NCBI GenBank assembly: GCA_046539045.1
Contig: JBKHHU010000105.1
Span: 1 to 12,140, forward strand
Direction of reading: 5' to 3'
From: JBKHHU01 sp046539045
GTDB lineage: Bacteria; Planctomycetota; Phycisphaerae; SM23-33
DNA length: 12,140 bases
Shown: piece by piece, positions 6,077-11,749 of the stretch
Numbering within the stretch: position 1 is the first letter of the stretch
Layout: each line of letters starts with the position of its first letter
The notes under the pieces: model-generated
Told to the model about the DNA's origin: nothing
The model's input: only the letters and a program-made list of their open reading frames with translations
Database searches by the model: none
Translations under genes and position numbers: made by a program

Positions 6077-7144
6077 TCAGCCGGCGCCGGGAGTGTTTGC
6101 CTTTTCGGCGTTGAGGCGGTCGACTATCTTCGAGGCCATGTGATCGAGGTGGACCACGTCCTCGGCCCCGCCTTGTCGGATGGCTTCTTTGGGCATTCCG
6201 AACACGACGCAGCTTTCCTCGTTCTGGGCCAGGGTGCGAGCTCCTGCGTCCCGCATCGCCCGCAGGCCCTCGGCCCCGTCGGCGCCCATCCCGGTCAGAA
6301 TCACGCCCACGGCGTTCCGCCCCGCCTGCCGGGCCACCGAATGCAACAGTACGTCAACCGCCGGCCTCTGGTGATGCACCATCGGGCCGTCCTTGACCTT
6401 CACGAAGTATCGCGCCCCGCTGCGGGCGAGCACCATGTGCTTGTTGCCCGGGGCGATCAGCGCCACACCGGGAACCACCGCGTCGTCGTTTTTCGCCTCC
6501 CGCACTTCCATCGCGGACAGCCCGTTGAGCCGCTCGGCAAAGGCCGCGGTGAAATGCTCGGGCATATGCTGAACGATGACCGTACCCGGGGTGTTGCTGG
6601 GCAGGCGGGTAATCACGCGGCGGATCGCTTCGGTGCCTCCGGTCGATGCGCCGATGGCCAGGATCTTGTGCGTGGTGGTAGTCAGCGCCGCACCCGGCCG
6701 GAAGTTGGCCGACGGTGCCTGTGCCCGCTCCGGAGCCGCCTGCGGTCTGACGAACTTCGCCCGCGCCGCGGCCCGGACCTTGTCGGCCAGGATTCGCGAG
6801 ATTTCGGAAACCGAATAGGCCGACCCGGGCTTGGAGACCACCTCGATCGCGCCGAATTCCATCGCCCGCATCGCCGTCTCGCTGCCCCGGGTGGTCAGCG
6901 AGCTGACCACGATTACCGGCAGCGGATAGTATTTCATCAGCTTGGCCAGAAAGGTCAGCCCGTCCATTCGCGGCATTTCCAGATCCAGCGTCAACACGTC
7001 CGGTTTCAGGCGGACGATTTTGTCCCGGGCTACATAGGGATCCATCGCGGTGCCGACCACTTCGATGTCGCGTGCCTTGGACAGCTCCTTGCTGAGAACC
7101 TGCCGCACCACCGCCGAATCGTCCACTACCAGAACTTTGATCAT
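6077..7144 (-). CDS. cheB: Chemotaxis response regulator protein-glutamate methylesterase CheB
   Basis: This 355-residue protein removes methyl groups from glutamates of chemoreceptors, and deamidates glutamines, when phosphorylated by CheA. The N-terminal receiver has D8/D9, phospho-acceptor D54 (LDLEMPRMDG) and K105. A proline/alanine-rich linker (about 128-155) leads to the esterase domain with the catalytic triad S167 (GASTGG), H193 (QHMP) and D289 (GMGADGAEG). All expected residues are present and the length is normal. It starts at an ATG preceded by GGGAAGG 7 nt upstream, inside a small hairpin. It is the last gene of the chemotaxis cluster, set apart from cheX by a 192-bp gap mostly filled by a repeat element, so it may depend on read-through or its own unseen promoter. 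Confidence 0.97.
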   Translation of the reverse strand: MIKVLVVDDSAVVRQVLSKELSKARDIEVVGTAMDPYVARDKIVRLKPDVLTLDLEMPRMDGLTFLAKLMKYYPLPVIVVSSLTTRGSETAMRAMEFGAIEVVSKPGSAYSVSEISRILADKVRAAARAKFVRPQAAPERAQAPSANFRPGAALTTTTHKILAIGASTGGTEAIRRVITRLPSNTPGTVIVQHMPEHFTAAFAERLNGLSAMEVREAKNDDAVVPGVALIAPGNKHMVLARSGARYFVKVKDGPMVHHQRPAVDVLLHSVARQAGRNAVGVILTGMGADGAEGLRAMRDAGARTLAQNEESCVVFGMPKEAIRQGGAEDVVHLDHMASKIVDRLNAEKANTPGAG

Positions 7145-7158
7145 GGGAAGACCTTCCC
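7145..7158 (-). promoter_or_regulatory. Hairpin covering the cheB ribosome-binding site
   Basis: In the mRNA, GGGAAG pairs with CTTCCC immediately before the AUG. The first arm is the Shine-Dalgarno sequence itself, with a 2-nt centre (a 5-bp stem with a 4-nt loop is more likely). Folding would hide the ribosome-binding site. Confidence 0.4.
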
Positions 7159-7178
7159 TCGTGCTTGGGTCCTGCCTT

Positions 7179-7337
7179 AGAGTGAGTGACAGAAGTAATC
7201 TCGTGGTTCAACGTCGGCCAAAGCGTTCCTGACAAGGACGGCGAAGCAGGCAATGCCGTAGCATTGCCGATGCAGCCGGACGCCGGCAGGGGCGTTTGCA
7301 GCCGGCTGAACCGGAAAAGAGTTTTGTCACTCGCTCT
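7179..7337. mobile_element. MITE-like 159-bp element between cheX and cheB
   Basis: The left end AGAGTGAGTGACAGAAGT (7179-7196) matches the reverse complement of the right end (7320-7337; AGAGCGAGTGACAAAACT) at 15 of 18 positions, with weak extension outward (CCTT against CCTG). The right 89 bp recur at 1-89. Inside are a GGCAATGC/GCATTGCC hairpin (7249-7268) and several GCCGG-based hairpins. No transposase is encoded. Terminal inverted repeats, small size, dispersed copies and non-coding content fit a miniature inverted-repeat element. No clear target-site duplication is visible, and the full element is seen only once, so a structured intergenic repeat of another kind remains possible. Confidence 0.55.
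7249..7337 (+). repeat. Dispersed repeat, copy 2
   Basis: This copy matches 1-89 at 87 of 89 bases in the same orientation. The end of similarity (7337) is the last base of the terminal inverted repeat and the third base of the cheX stop codon on the opposite strand. Confidence 0.9.
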
Positions 7338-7834
7338 CAGGCGGCGGAGGAATTCCGGAGACCGGCCGCCGCATCCGGCTCGATTCGCAGGAACAGCCGG
7401 GCCACGCCCGCCTCGAGCGGGACGGTGGTGTCGACCACCATCTCCAGTTCCTCCTCGGCAGAGCGTCTGTCGCATCCGCCGGTAACTTCCGGTGCGCTGA
7501 CGTCGAATACCGCGTCGGCGCCGGCCATCTCGGGAAGGATGTTCCCGCAGACGACATTGGCCAGTTCCTTCAGGGCGTCCTGCTGCTGTTCGGCCGGTGC
7601 TTGTTCACCGAAGTCCAGCCCGAGCATGTTTGTCGCCACTTCGCTCATCAGCTCATTGGTCACGCAGATGCCGAGCACCCCGCGATAGGCGCCGCTGAAT
7701 TCCACCCGTACGTGCGTGCAGTCTTCGCAGGAGCAGTCGGCCGGCGGCTCATCGGGAATGGGCATGATGAAGGCCATCGACTCGAAGGTCCCTTCTGCCG
7801 TCTCTCGCAGTGCCTGGGTTACTCGCTCGTTCAC
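7337..7834 (-). CDS. cheX: CheX/CheC-type chemotaxis phosphatase
   Basis: This 165-residue protein resembles the CheC/CheX/FliY family, which dephosphorylates CheY-P. The catalytic signature is present once: D86-x3-E90-x2-N93 (DALKELAN), then P115. A single site in one such domain suits CheX rather than two-site CheC. The GTG start at 7834 shares 4 bp (GTGA) with the cheY stop codon, with GGGGGTGA just upstream, so the two are translationally coupled, as expected for a phosphatase and its substrate. An unusual CSCEDC motif (C34, C36, C39) sits near the N-terminus. The last dozen residues (DAAAGLRNSSAA) look like an unstructured tail, and the TGA lies on the edge of the inserted repeat. Family membership is likely; the exact subfamily is less certain. 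Confidence 0.82.
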   Translation of the reverse strand: MNERVTQALRETAEGTFESMAFIMPIPDEPPADCSCEDCTHVRVEFSGAYRGVLGICVTNELMSEVATNMLGLDFGEQAPAEQQQDALKELANVVCGNILPEMAGADAVFDVSAPEVTGGCDRRSAEEELEMVVDTTVPLEAGVARLFLRIEPDAAAGLRNSSAA

Positions 7835-8211
7835 TGGGTCACCCCCGTGATGCGGATGATCATCTCGTGTACGGTTTCGGGGCTGAACGGCTTGTGCACG
7901 AATTCGGCGCCGAGTTCGTTCAGGCGTTCGATTCGCGTGGCGGAGCCTTCGGTGCTGATCACGACGATGGGGGTATCCTTCCACGCGTCGTTGGCCCGGA
8001 TCCGCTTGACCATTTCCTCACCGTTCATGACCGGCATGTTGATGTCGGCGAAGACAAAATCGATCCAGTTGGCCTCCATGACCTCCAGGCCTTCCTGCCC
8101 GTTGCCGGCTTGGTGAATCTCGTTGACCGGCACGCCGGACATCTCGATCACCTTGCAGATCATGGAGCGAGCGACCGAACTGTCGTCCACTACCAGTACA
8201 TTCAAAGACAT
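7831..8211 (-). CDS. cheY: Single-domain chemotaxis response regulator CheY
   Basis: This 126-residue protein is a lone receiver domain with no output. Acidic residues D9/D10 (VVDDS), phospho-acceptor D56 (FADINMP), T87 (VVIST) and K107 (HKPFS) are in the expected places. In chemotaxis CheA phosphorylates CheY, which then binds the flagellar switch or, in twitching systems, a pilus motor. The ATG at 8211 has GGAGG 8 nt upstream; the longer open frame towards 8697 lies over cheD and is rejected. It overlaps cheX by 4 bp and follows cheD after 86 bp, a gap that contains a GC-rich hairpin touching the ribosome-binding site. Confidence 0.93.
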   Translation of the reverse strand: MSLNVLVVDDSSVARSMICKVIEMSGVPVNEIHQAGNGQEGLEVMEANWIDFVFADINMPVMNGEEMVKRIRANDAWKDTPIVVISTEGSATRIERLNELGAEFVHKPFSPETVHEMIIRITGVTQ

Positions 8212-8223
8212 CGCTGTATCCTC

Positions 8224-8242
8224 CGGCGGGCTGAACCCGCCG
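8224..8242 (-). promoter_or_regulatory. GC-rich hairpin adjoining the cheY ribosome-binding site
   Basis: In the mRNA, CGGCGGG pairs with CCCGCCG over 7 bp around a 5-nt loop (TTCAG). The last stem base is the first G of the Shine-Dalgarno GGAGG. It could tune cheY translation or act as a processing or stability element in the only sizeable gap of the cheR-to-cheX block. Confidence 0.45.
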
Positions 8243-8297
8243 ATTGCTGCTTGACCCGATACGCCCCACAGGCTGTATCGACTACTTCGTATGGCTT

Positions 8298-8801
8298 CTA
8301 AAGTTCCGACACGTTTCCCGAACTGCTCAACCAGACATTCCCGGTGGCGATTTCCAGGTACATCGTCCGCGCCTTGACGCCTCCGACGTCGTCGTTGTCG
8401 ATCAGGATCCCGTTCTTCCAGAACAGTTTCTTGAGCATGATGAAATTGCGTTTGCCGATGGCGAACTTGTCCGAATCGCGGCTCTGGATATTCGCTCCCC
8501 CGGCCACCTTGATCACCATCCGTTTCTTCTGGCAGCCGAATTCGTACATCTTCCGGAAAAACGCGGGCACGCCGGTATCCACGAACATATACGGATTGAC
8601 TTTCGCCTTCTCCGGATTGATGGAGGCTGACGGCATCATCACGTGCAGCATGCCCCCTGCCCCGACGGCAGGGTCGTAGGCGGTCACCCCCAGGCAACTG
8701 CCCAGGGCGTGGGTGACGATGATCTCGTCGGGCCGGTCACTGACCCTGCAATCGGCCACGCCTACCACATGCTTGACTGCTTGTTCTATGGTCTGACTCA
8801 T
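8298..8801 (-). CDS. cheD: Chemoreceptor glutamine deamidase CheD
   Basis: This 167-residue enzyme deamidates specific glutamines of chemoreceptors to glutamates, creating methylation sites. In organisms with CheC it also partners that phosphatase. The catalytic triad is visible with the family spacing: T30, C36 (THALGSCLGV) and H53 (GGMLHVMMP). The C-terminal FAIGKRN and GG-x-ARTMYLEIATGNVW match the family pattern. The ATG lies in a 4-bp ATGA overlap with the cheR stop and has no Shine-Dalgarno of its own, so translation probably depends on coupling to cheR. Presence of both cheD and a CheX/CheC-type gene in one cluster suggests a Bacillus/Thermotoga-like adaptation scheme. Confidence 0.96.
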   Translation of the reverse strand: MSQTIEQAVKHVVGVADCRVSDRPDEIIVTHALGSCLGVTAYDPAVGAGGMLHVMMPSASINPEKAKVNPYMFVDTGVPAFFRKMYEFGCQKKRMVIKVAGGANIQSRDSDKFAIGKRNFIMLKKLFWKNGILIDNDDVGGVKARTMYLEIATGNVWLSSSGNVSEL

Positions 8802-9637
8802 TTGCGGTATATCGCCGGCTGAACGTAGCGGAACTTGTGATTCACTCCGGTCAGGCTTTCGGAGTGGCCCAAAAACAGCAGCCCGCCCGGGGGCAACAGC
8901 TCCCAGTAGCGGTTGACCAGCTGCTCCTGTGTGGCCTTGTCAAAGTAGATCATCACGTTGCGGCAGAAGATGAAATCGAACGGCCCTTTCATCGGCCAGC
9001 TCTCCATCAGGTTCAGCCGCGCGAAGGTGATCAGTCGCCGCACCTCCGGGTTGGGTACATATACATCGCCGGAACCGGTCCGCTGCTTTTGGAAATATTT
9101 CCGCCGAACCCATTCGGGCGACTCGCGGAACCGCTCCGGTCCGTACTCGCCGCGTCGGGCGATGGCCAGTACCTTCGTCGACAGATCCGTGGCAAGGATG
9201 GCTGCGTCCCACCGGGCCAGGTCCTTGATCGTTTCGTGCAGCATCACCGAGAGCGTGTAGGGCTCTTCACCCGAAGAGCAGCCGGCACTCCAGATTCGGA
9301 TCTTCCGGTCGGTCTTCTGCTTCTCCAGCGTCGGCAGGAGCGTTTCCTGCAGATAGTGGAAGTGATGCGATTCACGGAAGAAATAGGTCAGATTGGTGCT
9401 GATCGCGTCGAGCATCGAGGTCAGTTCCGCACCCGACGTGTCGCTCTCAAGATGGTCCAGGTAGTCGTTGAAACGCGTCAGCGAAAGCACTCGCATCCGA
9501 CGCGACAGTCTCGCCTTGACCAACTGCCTCTTGCCGTCATGCAGATTGATCCCAGCCAGCCGGTGGACCAACTCGCTGATCTGGGCAAACTGCTTATCGG
9601 TGAGATTCCATTCCTGTCCGGTTGTTGACACTGCCAT
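8798..9637 (-). CDS. cheR: Chemotaxis protein-glutamate O-methyltransferase CheR
   Basis: This 279-residue enzyme methylates receptor glutamates using S-adenosylmethionine, opposing CheB. The N-terminal helical domain (about 10-80) is followed by TNLTYFFRE (81-89), the SAM-binding motif WSAGCSSGEEPYTL (116-129), CRNVMIYF (225-232) and LGHSESL (256-262), all typical of CheR. The ATG at 9637 is preferred, with GGAGGG about 11 nt upstream; a TTG eight codons earlier is in frame but lacks a ribosome-binding site. It is the first gene of the tightly packed cheR-cheD pair and lies 110 bp after the porin stop, beyond a large hairpin. Confidence 0.97.
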   Translation of the reverse strand: MAVSTTGQEWNLTDKQFAQISELVHRLAGINLHDGKRQLVKARLSRRMRVLSLTRFNDYLDHLESDTSGAELTSMLDAISTNLTYFFRESHHFHYLQETLLPTLEKQKTDRKIRIWSAGCSSGEEPYTLSVMLHETIKDLARWDAAILATDLSTKVLAIARRGEYGPERFRESPEWVRRKYFQKQRTGSGDVYVPNPEVRRLITFARLNLMESWPMKGPFDFIFCRNVMIYFDKATQEQLVNRYWELLPPGGLLFLGHSESLTGVNHKFRYVQPAIYRK

Positions 9638-9663
9638 CTTTTCGCGCGCCCTCCGGGGCAACC

Positions 9664-9710
9664 GACGGCGGTTCGGGAAAACCTGAGGTGCTTTCCCGAA
9701 CCGGACCGTC
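9664..9710 (-). terminator. Large hairpin between porin and cheR
   Basis: A 12-bp perfect stem, CGGTTCGGGAAA (9669-9680) with TTTCCCGAACCG (9692-9703), encloses an 11-nt loop. The outer arms GACGG/CCGTC (9664-9668, 9706-9710) extend it across a 2-nt bulge. It begins 38 bp after the porin stop. There is no U-tract on the - strand, so it may be a weak terminator or a 3'-end stabiliser separating porin expression from cheR. Confidence 0.55.
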
Positions 9711-9747
9711 GCAGCTTGTCAAAGCGATGGGTCGCTCTGATATCTTC

Positions 9748-11118
9748 TTAGAATTTGTAGATGAACGAGCTCTGGAACCGGAGGCTGTCGCCGTTGTCCA
9801 GGCCTTTGAACTCGGTGTGCCAGTGCGACATCTCGAAGCCCCAGCTGGCGTTCTCGCTCAGAGAGTAGATCGCGTTGCCGAAGATCACGCGGTTGGTGGT
9901 ACGGGCTCCGGCATTGACGTCGCCCTTGTCCACGGTGTCCACACCGGCACCGATGTTGAACCGCCACTTGTCCCACGGACCGAGGCTCACGGCACCCCAC
10001 CCGCCGCAGGAGTCGACCTCGCGATCCAACGTGGTGTTCACGCCCTGGCCAATACCGCCGAGGTACGCGTCCAGGTTCCTGCCGGTGAAGGCCTCGCCCT
10101 TGACGCTCAACCAGTCGGTGATCGGCACGTAGGCGTCCAGCACGACCGACCAGGTGTCGTAGAGCTCGTGGTTGTCCATCGCGTCGGTGTCCAGTTCCTC
10201 CCTGCCCCAATGGCCGGAGATACCCACCGTGCTCTTGAGCTTGTTGATCAGCGGGAACGTCGCCGCCACGCGGTACTGCAGGTGCGGCATCCCGTAGTCC
10301 TCGCCACTGTCGCCGGGGCCAAAGTCGCTCCCGTCGCCGATGTTCCGGGCCAAAGCGACCGTGCCGCTCAGCGTGGAGTCTTTACCGAGATCCCAGCATT
10401 TGGTCAGGCGGATCTGTGCCCGGCGGAAGCCGATGTTCCCAGCCCACCCGAGAACGCCGAAGTCCAGCGTGAACGGGTTCAGCGGGGCCACCACGTCATT
10501 GTCCTGACCTGCAAGGAACGTCAGGCCCTGATCGGCCCAGTCGATACGGAACAAGGCCATGCGAATACGCGGGTTGGCCTTGTTGTCGGCACCACCGCCG
10601 TAGAAGTCCAGCTCCACCCGCCCGGAGGTCTTGCCACCGGCGATTTCCGGACCCATGAATTTCACGCCGAGGCGGGTCTGGTTGGCGGTCATGTTGAACT
10701 GGTTGTCGTTGCTCCTGCCGCCTTCGGAGTTGGCGAACAGCGTCAGGTTGCCATGGGTGACGCGGCTGGTGTTGTAGGCGGCGTCGAGCTTGACATACCC
10801 GTACAGCTGCATCTTGAGATTGGACCAGATGGGGTAGCCCTCGGTACGCCCGGCAGCGTCGCGCATCATCTCCTTGTGGAGCTTGAGCCAGTCGCCGCGG
10901 GATATTCCGGGCTTGCCGTTCCGCACGTCTTTCAGTTGAACCGACTGATCCTTGACCAGGCCCTTCAGGTCCTGGACGGTGCCCTCGAGCTGCTCCAGGC
11001 GACTCCGCAGTTCCTCGTTTTCTTTCTTGAGCTTACCGACATCGGCGTCCGGCCCTGCCCAGGCGGGCAACCCGATTGCCAGCACTGCCAGTAATGCTGT
11101 GCAGATCCTGCATCTCAT
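9748..11118 (-). CDS. DcaP-like outer-membrane porin
   Basis: This 456-residue protein has a signal peptide (MRCRICTALLAVLAIGLPAWA, cleavage near residue 21), a heptad-rich coiled coil (about 27-66, KLKKENEELRSRLEQLEG), then a barrel of alternating strands starting at LKMQLYGYVKLDAAYN and ending in the outer-membrane signature phenylalanine (SSFIYKF). The N-terminal coiled coil, GGKTSGRVELDFYGGG, LAGQDNDVVAPLNP and the GWAGNIGFRRAQIRL stretch resemble DcaP-family trimeric porins, which take up small, often anionic, solutes. GGAG lies 6 nt before the ATG at 11118; a GTG four codons earlier is less likely. It sits inside a chemotaxis cluster, between a palindrome array and a 3' hairpin, so it may be a separately expressed insertion. 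Substrate unknown. Confidence 0.85.
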   Translation of the reverse strand: MRCRICTALLAVLAIGLPAWAGPDADVGKLKKENEELRSRLEQLEGTVQDLKGLVKDQSVQLKDVRNGKPGISRGDWLKLHKEMMRDAAGRTEGYPIWSNLKMQLYGYVKLDAAYNTSRVTHGNLTLFANSEGGRSNDNQFNMTANQTRLGVKFMGPEIAGGKTSGRVELDFYGGGADNKANPRIRMALFRIDWADQGLTFLAGQDNDVVAPLNPFTLDFGVLGWAGNIGFRRAQIRLTKCWDLGKDSTLSGTVALARNIGDGSDFGPGDSGEDYGMPHLQYRVAATFPLINKLKSTVGISGHWGREELDTDAMDNHELYDTWSVVLDAYVPITDWLSVKGEAFTGRNLDAYLGGIGQGVNTTLDREVDSCGGWGAVSLGPWDKWRFNIGAGVDTVDKGDVNAGARTTNRVIFGNAIYSLSENASWGFEMSHWHTEFKGLDNGDSLRFQSSFIYKF

Positions 11119-11143
11119 CGTTCTCTCCACGGGCTCTGCGCCC

Positions 11144-11165
11144 TTCAGTGGAAACTTTCACTGAA
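11144..11165 (-). promoter_or_regulatory. Inverted repeat in porin upstream region
   Basis: TTCAGTG (11144-11150) and CACTGAA (11159-11165) form a perfect 7-bp inverted repeat. Allowing one bulged G, the stem extends through AAA/TTT towards the centre. It lies 26-47 nt before the porin ATG, where it could be an operator or a leader hairpin. No convincing -35/-10 pair was found. Confidence 0.4.
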
Positions 11166-11257
11166 CACCGGCCACTGACGCCCAGCCGCCTTCGTCCAAT
11201 GCCTTCCGGACGGGAACTCCCCGTCCTGCCCAATGCGTTAGTTCGTTGGCCATTCCG

Positions 11258-11283
11258 CGTGGTGGGTCTCCCGACCCACCACG
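11258..11283. repeat. Palindrome, GTGG type, unit 1
   Basis: Arms CGTGGTGGGTC and GACCCACCACG pair perfectly around the loop TCCC. Confidence 0.92.
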
Positions 11284-11316
11284 TGGCGCAATGAACCTTT
11301 CAGCCGGTCCTGTCCC

Positions 11317-11342
11317 GTTGGCGGGTCAGGAGACCCGCCAAC
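11317..11342. repeat. Palindrome, TTGG type, unit 1
   Basis: Arms GTTGGCGGGTC and GACCCGCCAAC pair perfectly around the loop AGGA. Confidence 0.92.
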
Positions 11343-11378
11343 CGCTGCGCGTTGATCCGTTAGTTCGTTGACCATCCG

Positions 11379-11404
11379 CGTGGTGGGTCTCCCGACCCAC
11401 CACG
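11379..11404. repeat. Palindrome, GTGG type, unit 2
   Basis: It is identical to the unit 1 palindrome of this type, with perfect 11-bp arms and loop TCCC. Confidence 0.92.
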
Positions 11405-11438
11405 TTGCGCAATGAACCTTTTCAGTCGGTCCTGTCCC

Positions 11439-11464
11439 GTTGGCCGGTCAGGAGACCCGCCAAC
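11439..11464. repeat. Palindrome, TTGG type, unit 2 (one mismatch)
   Basis: The left arm is GTTGGCCGGTC, with one G-to-C change that breaks a pair; the right arm GACCCGCCAAC and loop AGGA are intact. Confidence 0.9.
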
Positions 11465-11501
11465 CGCTGCGCGTTGATTCATTAGTTCGTTGACCATTCC
11501 G

Positions 11502-11527
11502 CGTGGTGGGTCTCCCGACCCACCACG
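11502..11527. repeat. Palindrome, GTGG type, unit 3
   Basis: Perfect arms CGTGGTGGGTC and GACCCACCACG surround the loop TCCC. Confidence 0.92.
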
Positions 11528-11559
11528 TTGCGCAATGAACCTTTCAGCCGCTCTGTCCC

Positions 11560-11585
11560 GTTGGCCGGTCAGGAGACACGCCAAC
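11560..11585. repeat. Palindrome, TTGG type, unit 3 (two mismatches)
   Basis: It shares the left-arm change of unit 2 (GTTGGCCGGTC) and has a further change in the right arm (GACACGCCAAC). Confidence 0.9.
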
Positions 11586-11672
11586 CGCTGCCCAGGCCGG
11601 CGCGCACCGCGGGCGCATGTGTGCCCACGGAGGTTCGGCCGGTTAAATTCACGTTTGTCGGTCAGCAGGCTC

Positions 11673-11728
11673 GGCGCGACGATGACAGGATCGCGCCGGC
11701 CCAATGCCTGCTTCCGGCGAATCCGGAA
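11673..11728 (-). terminator. Two small hairpins downstream of cheW
   Basis: TTCCGG/CCGGAA (11712-11717, 11723-11728; 5-nt loop) begins about 22 nt after the cheW stop, followed by GGCGCGA/TCGCGCC (11673-11679, 11691-11697; 11-nt loop). Neither is followed by a U-tract, so termination is only possible, not shown. Confidence 0.3.
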
Positions 11729-11749
11729 ATGCTCTCTGCCGCCGGCGTG

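Larger units (their letters stand above)
11238..11591. repeat. 122-bp tandem repeat array between cheW and porin
   Basis: Three units begin with TTAGTTCGTTG at 11238, 11360 and 11482, an exact 122-bp spacing; the third stops near 11591. Each unit holds a GTGG-type palindrome, a 33-35 bp spacer containing GCGCAATGAACCTTT, and a TTGG-type palindrome. The array makes up most of the 631-bp gap between the cheW stop and the porin start. The remaining 11166-11237 shows nothing recognisable. Short open frames across it are shadows. Confidence 0.93.

Noticed and set aside
5954..7180. 408-codon open frame on the + strand
   Set aside because: It starts inside the palindrome array and runs antisense to cheB, which has an intact catalytic triad.
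7835..8697. Longer start for the cheY frame (up to 8697)
   Set aside because: The extension lies over cheD in another frame and has no homology-like motif; ATG 8211 has a good SD and gives a standard 126-residue CheY.
9717..9722. Perfect TTGACA -35 box on the - strand before cheR
   Set aside because: The position 17 nt downstream reads TCGGGA, not a -10 box, and falls inside the large hairpin.
9622..11094. 490-codon open frame on the + strand
   Set aside because: It is the mirror of the porin gene; the - strand frame has a signal peptide, coiled coil and terminal phenylalanine, while the + frame is compositionally biased with no motif.
11360..11704. 114-codon frame through the 122-bp array on the - strand
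   Set aside because: Its repeated peptide simply reflects the tandem DNA repeat; no SD or domain.
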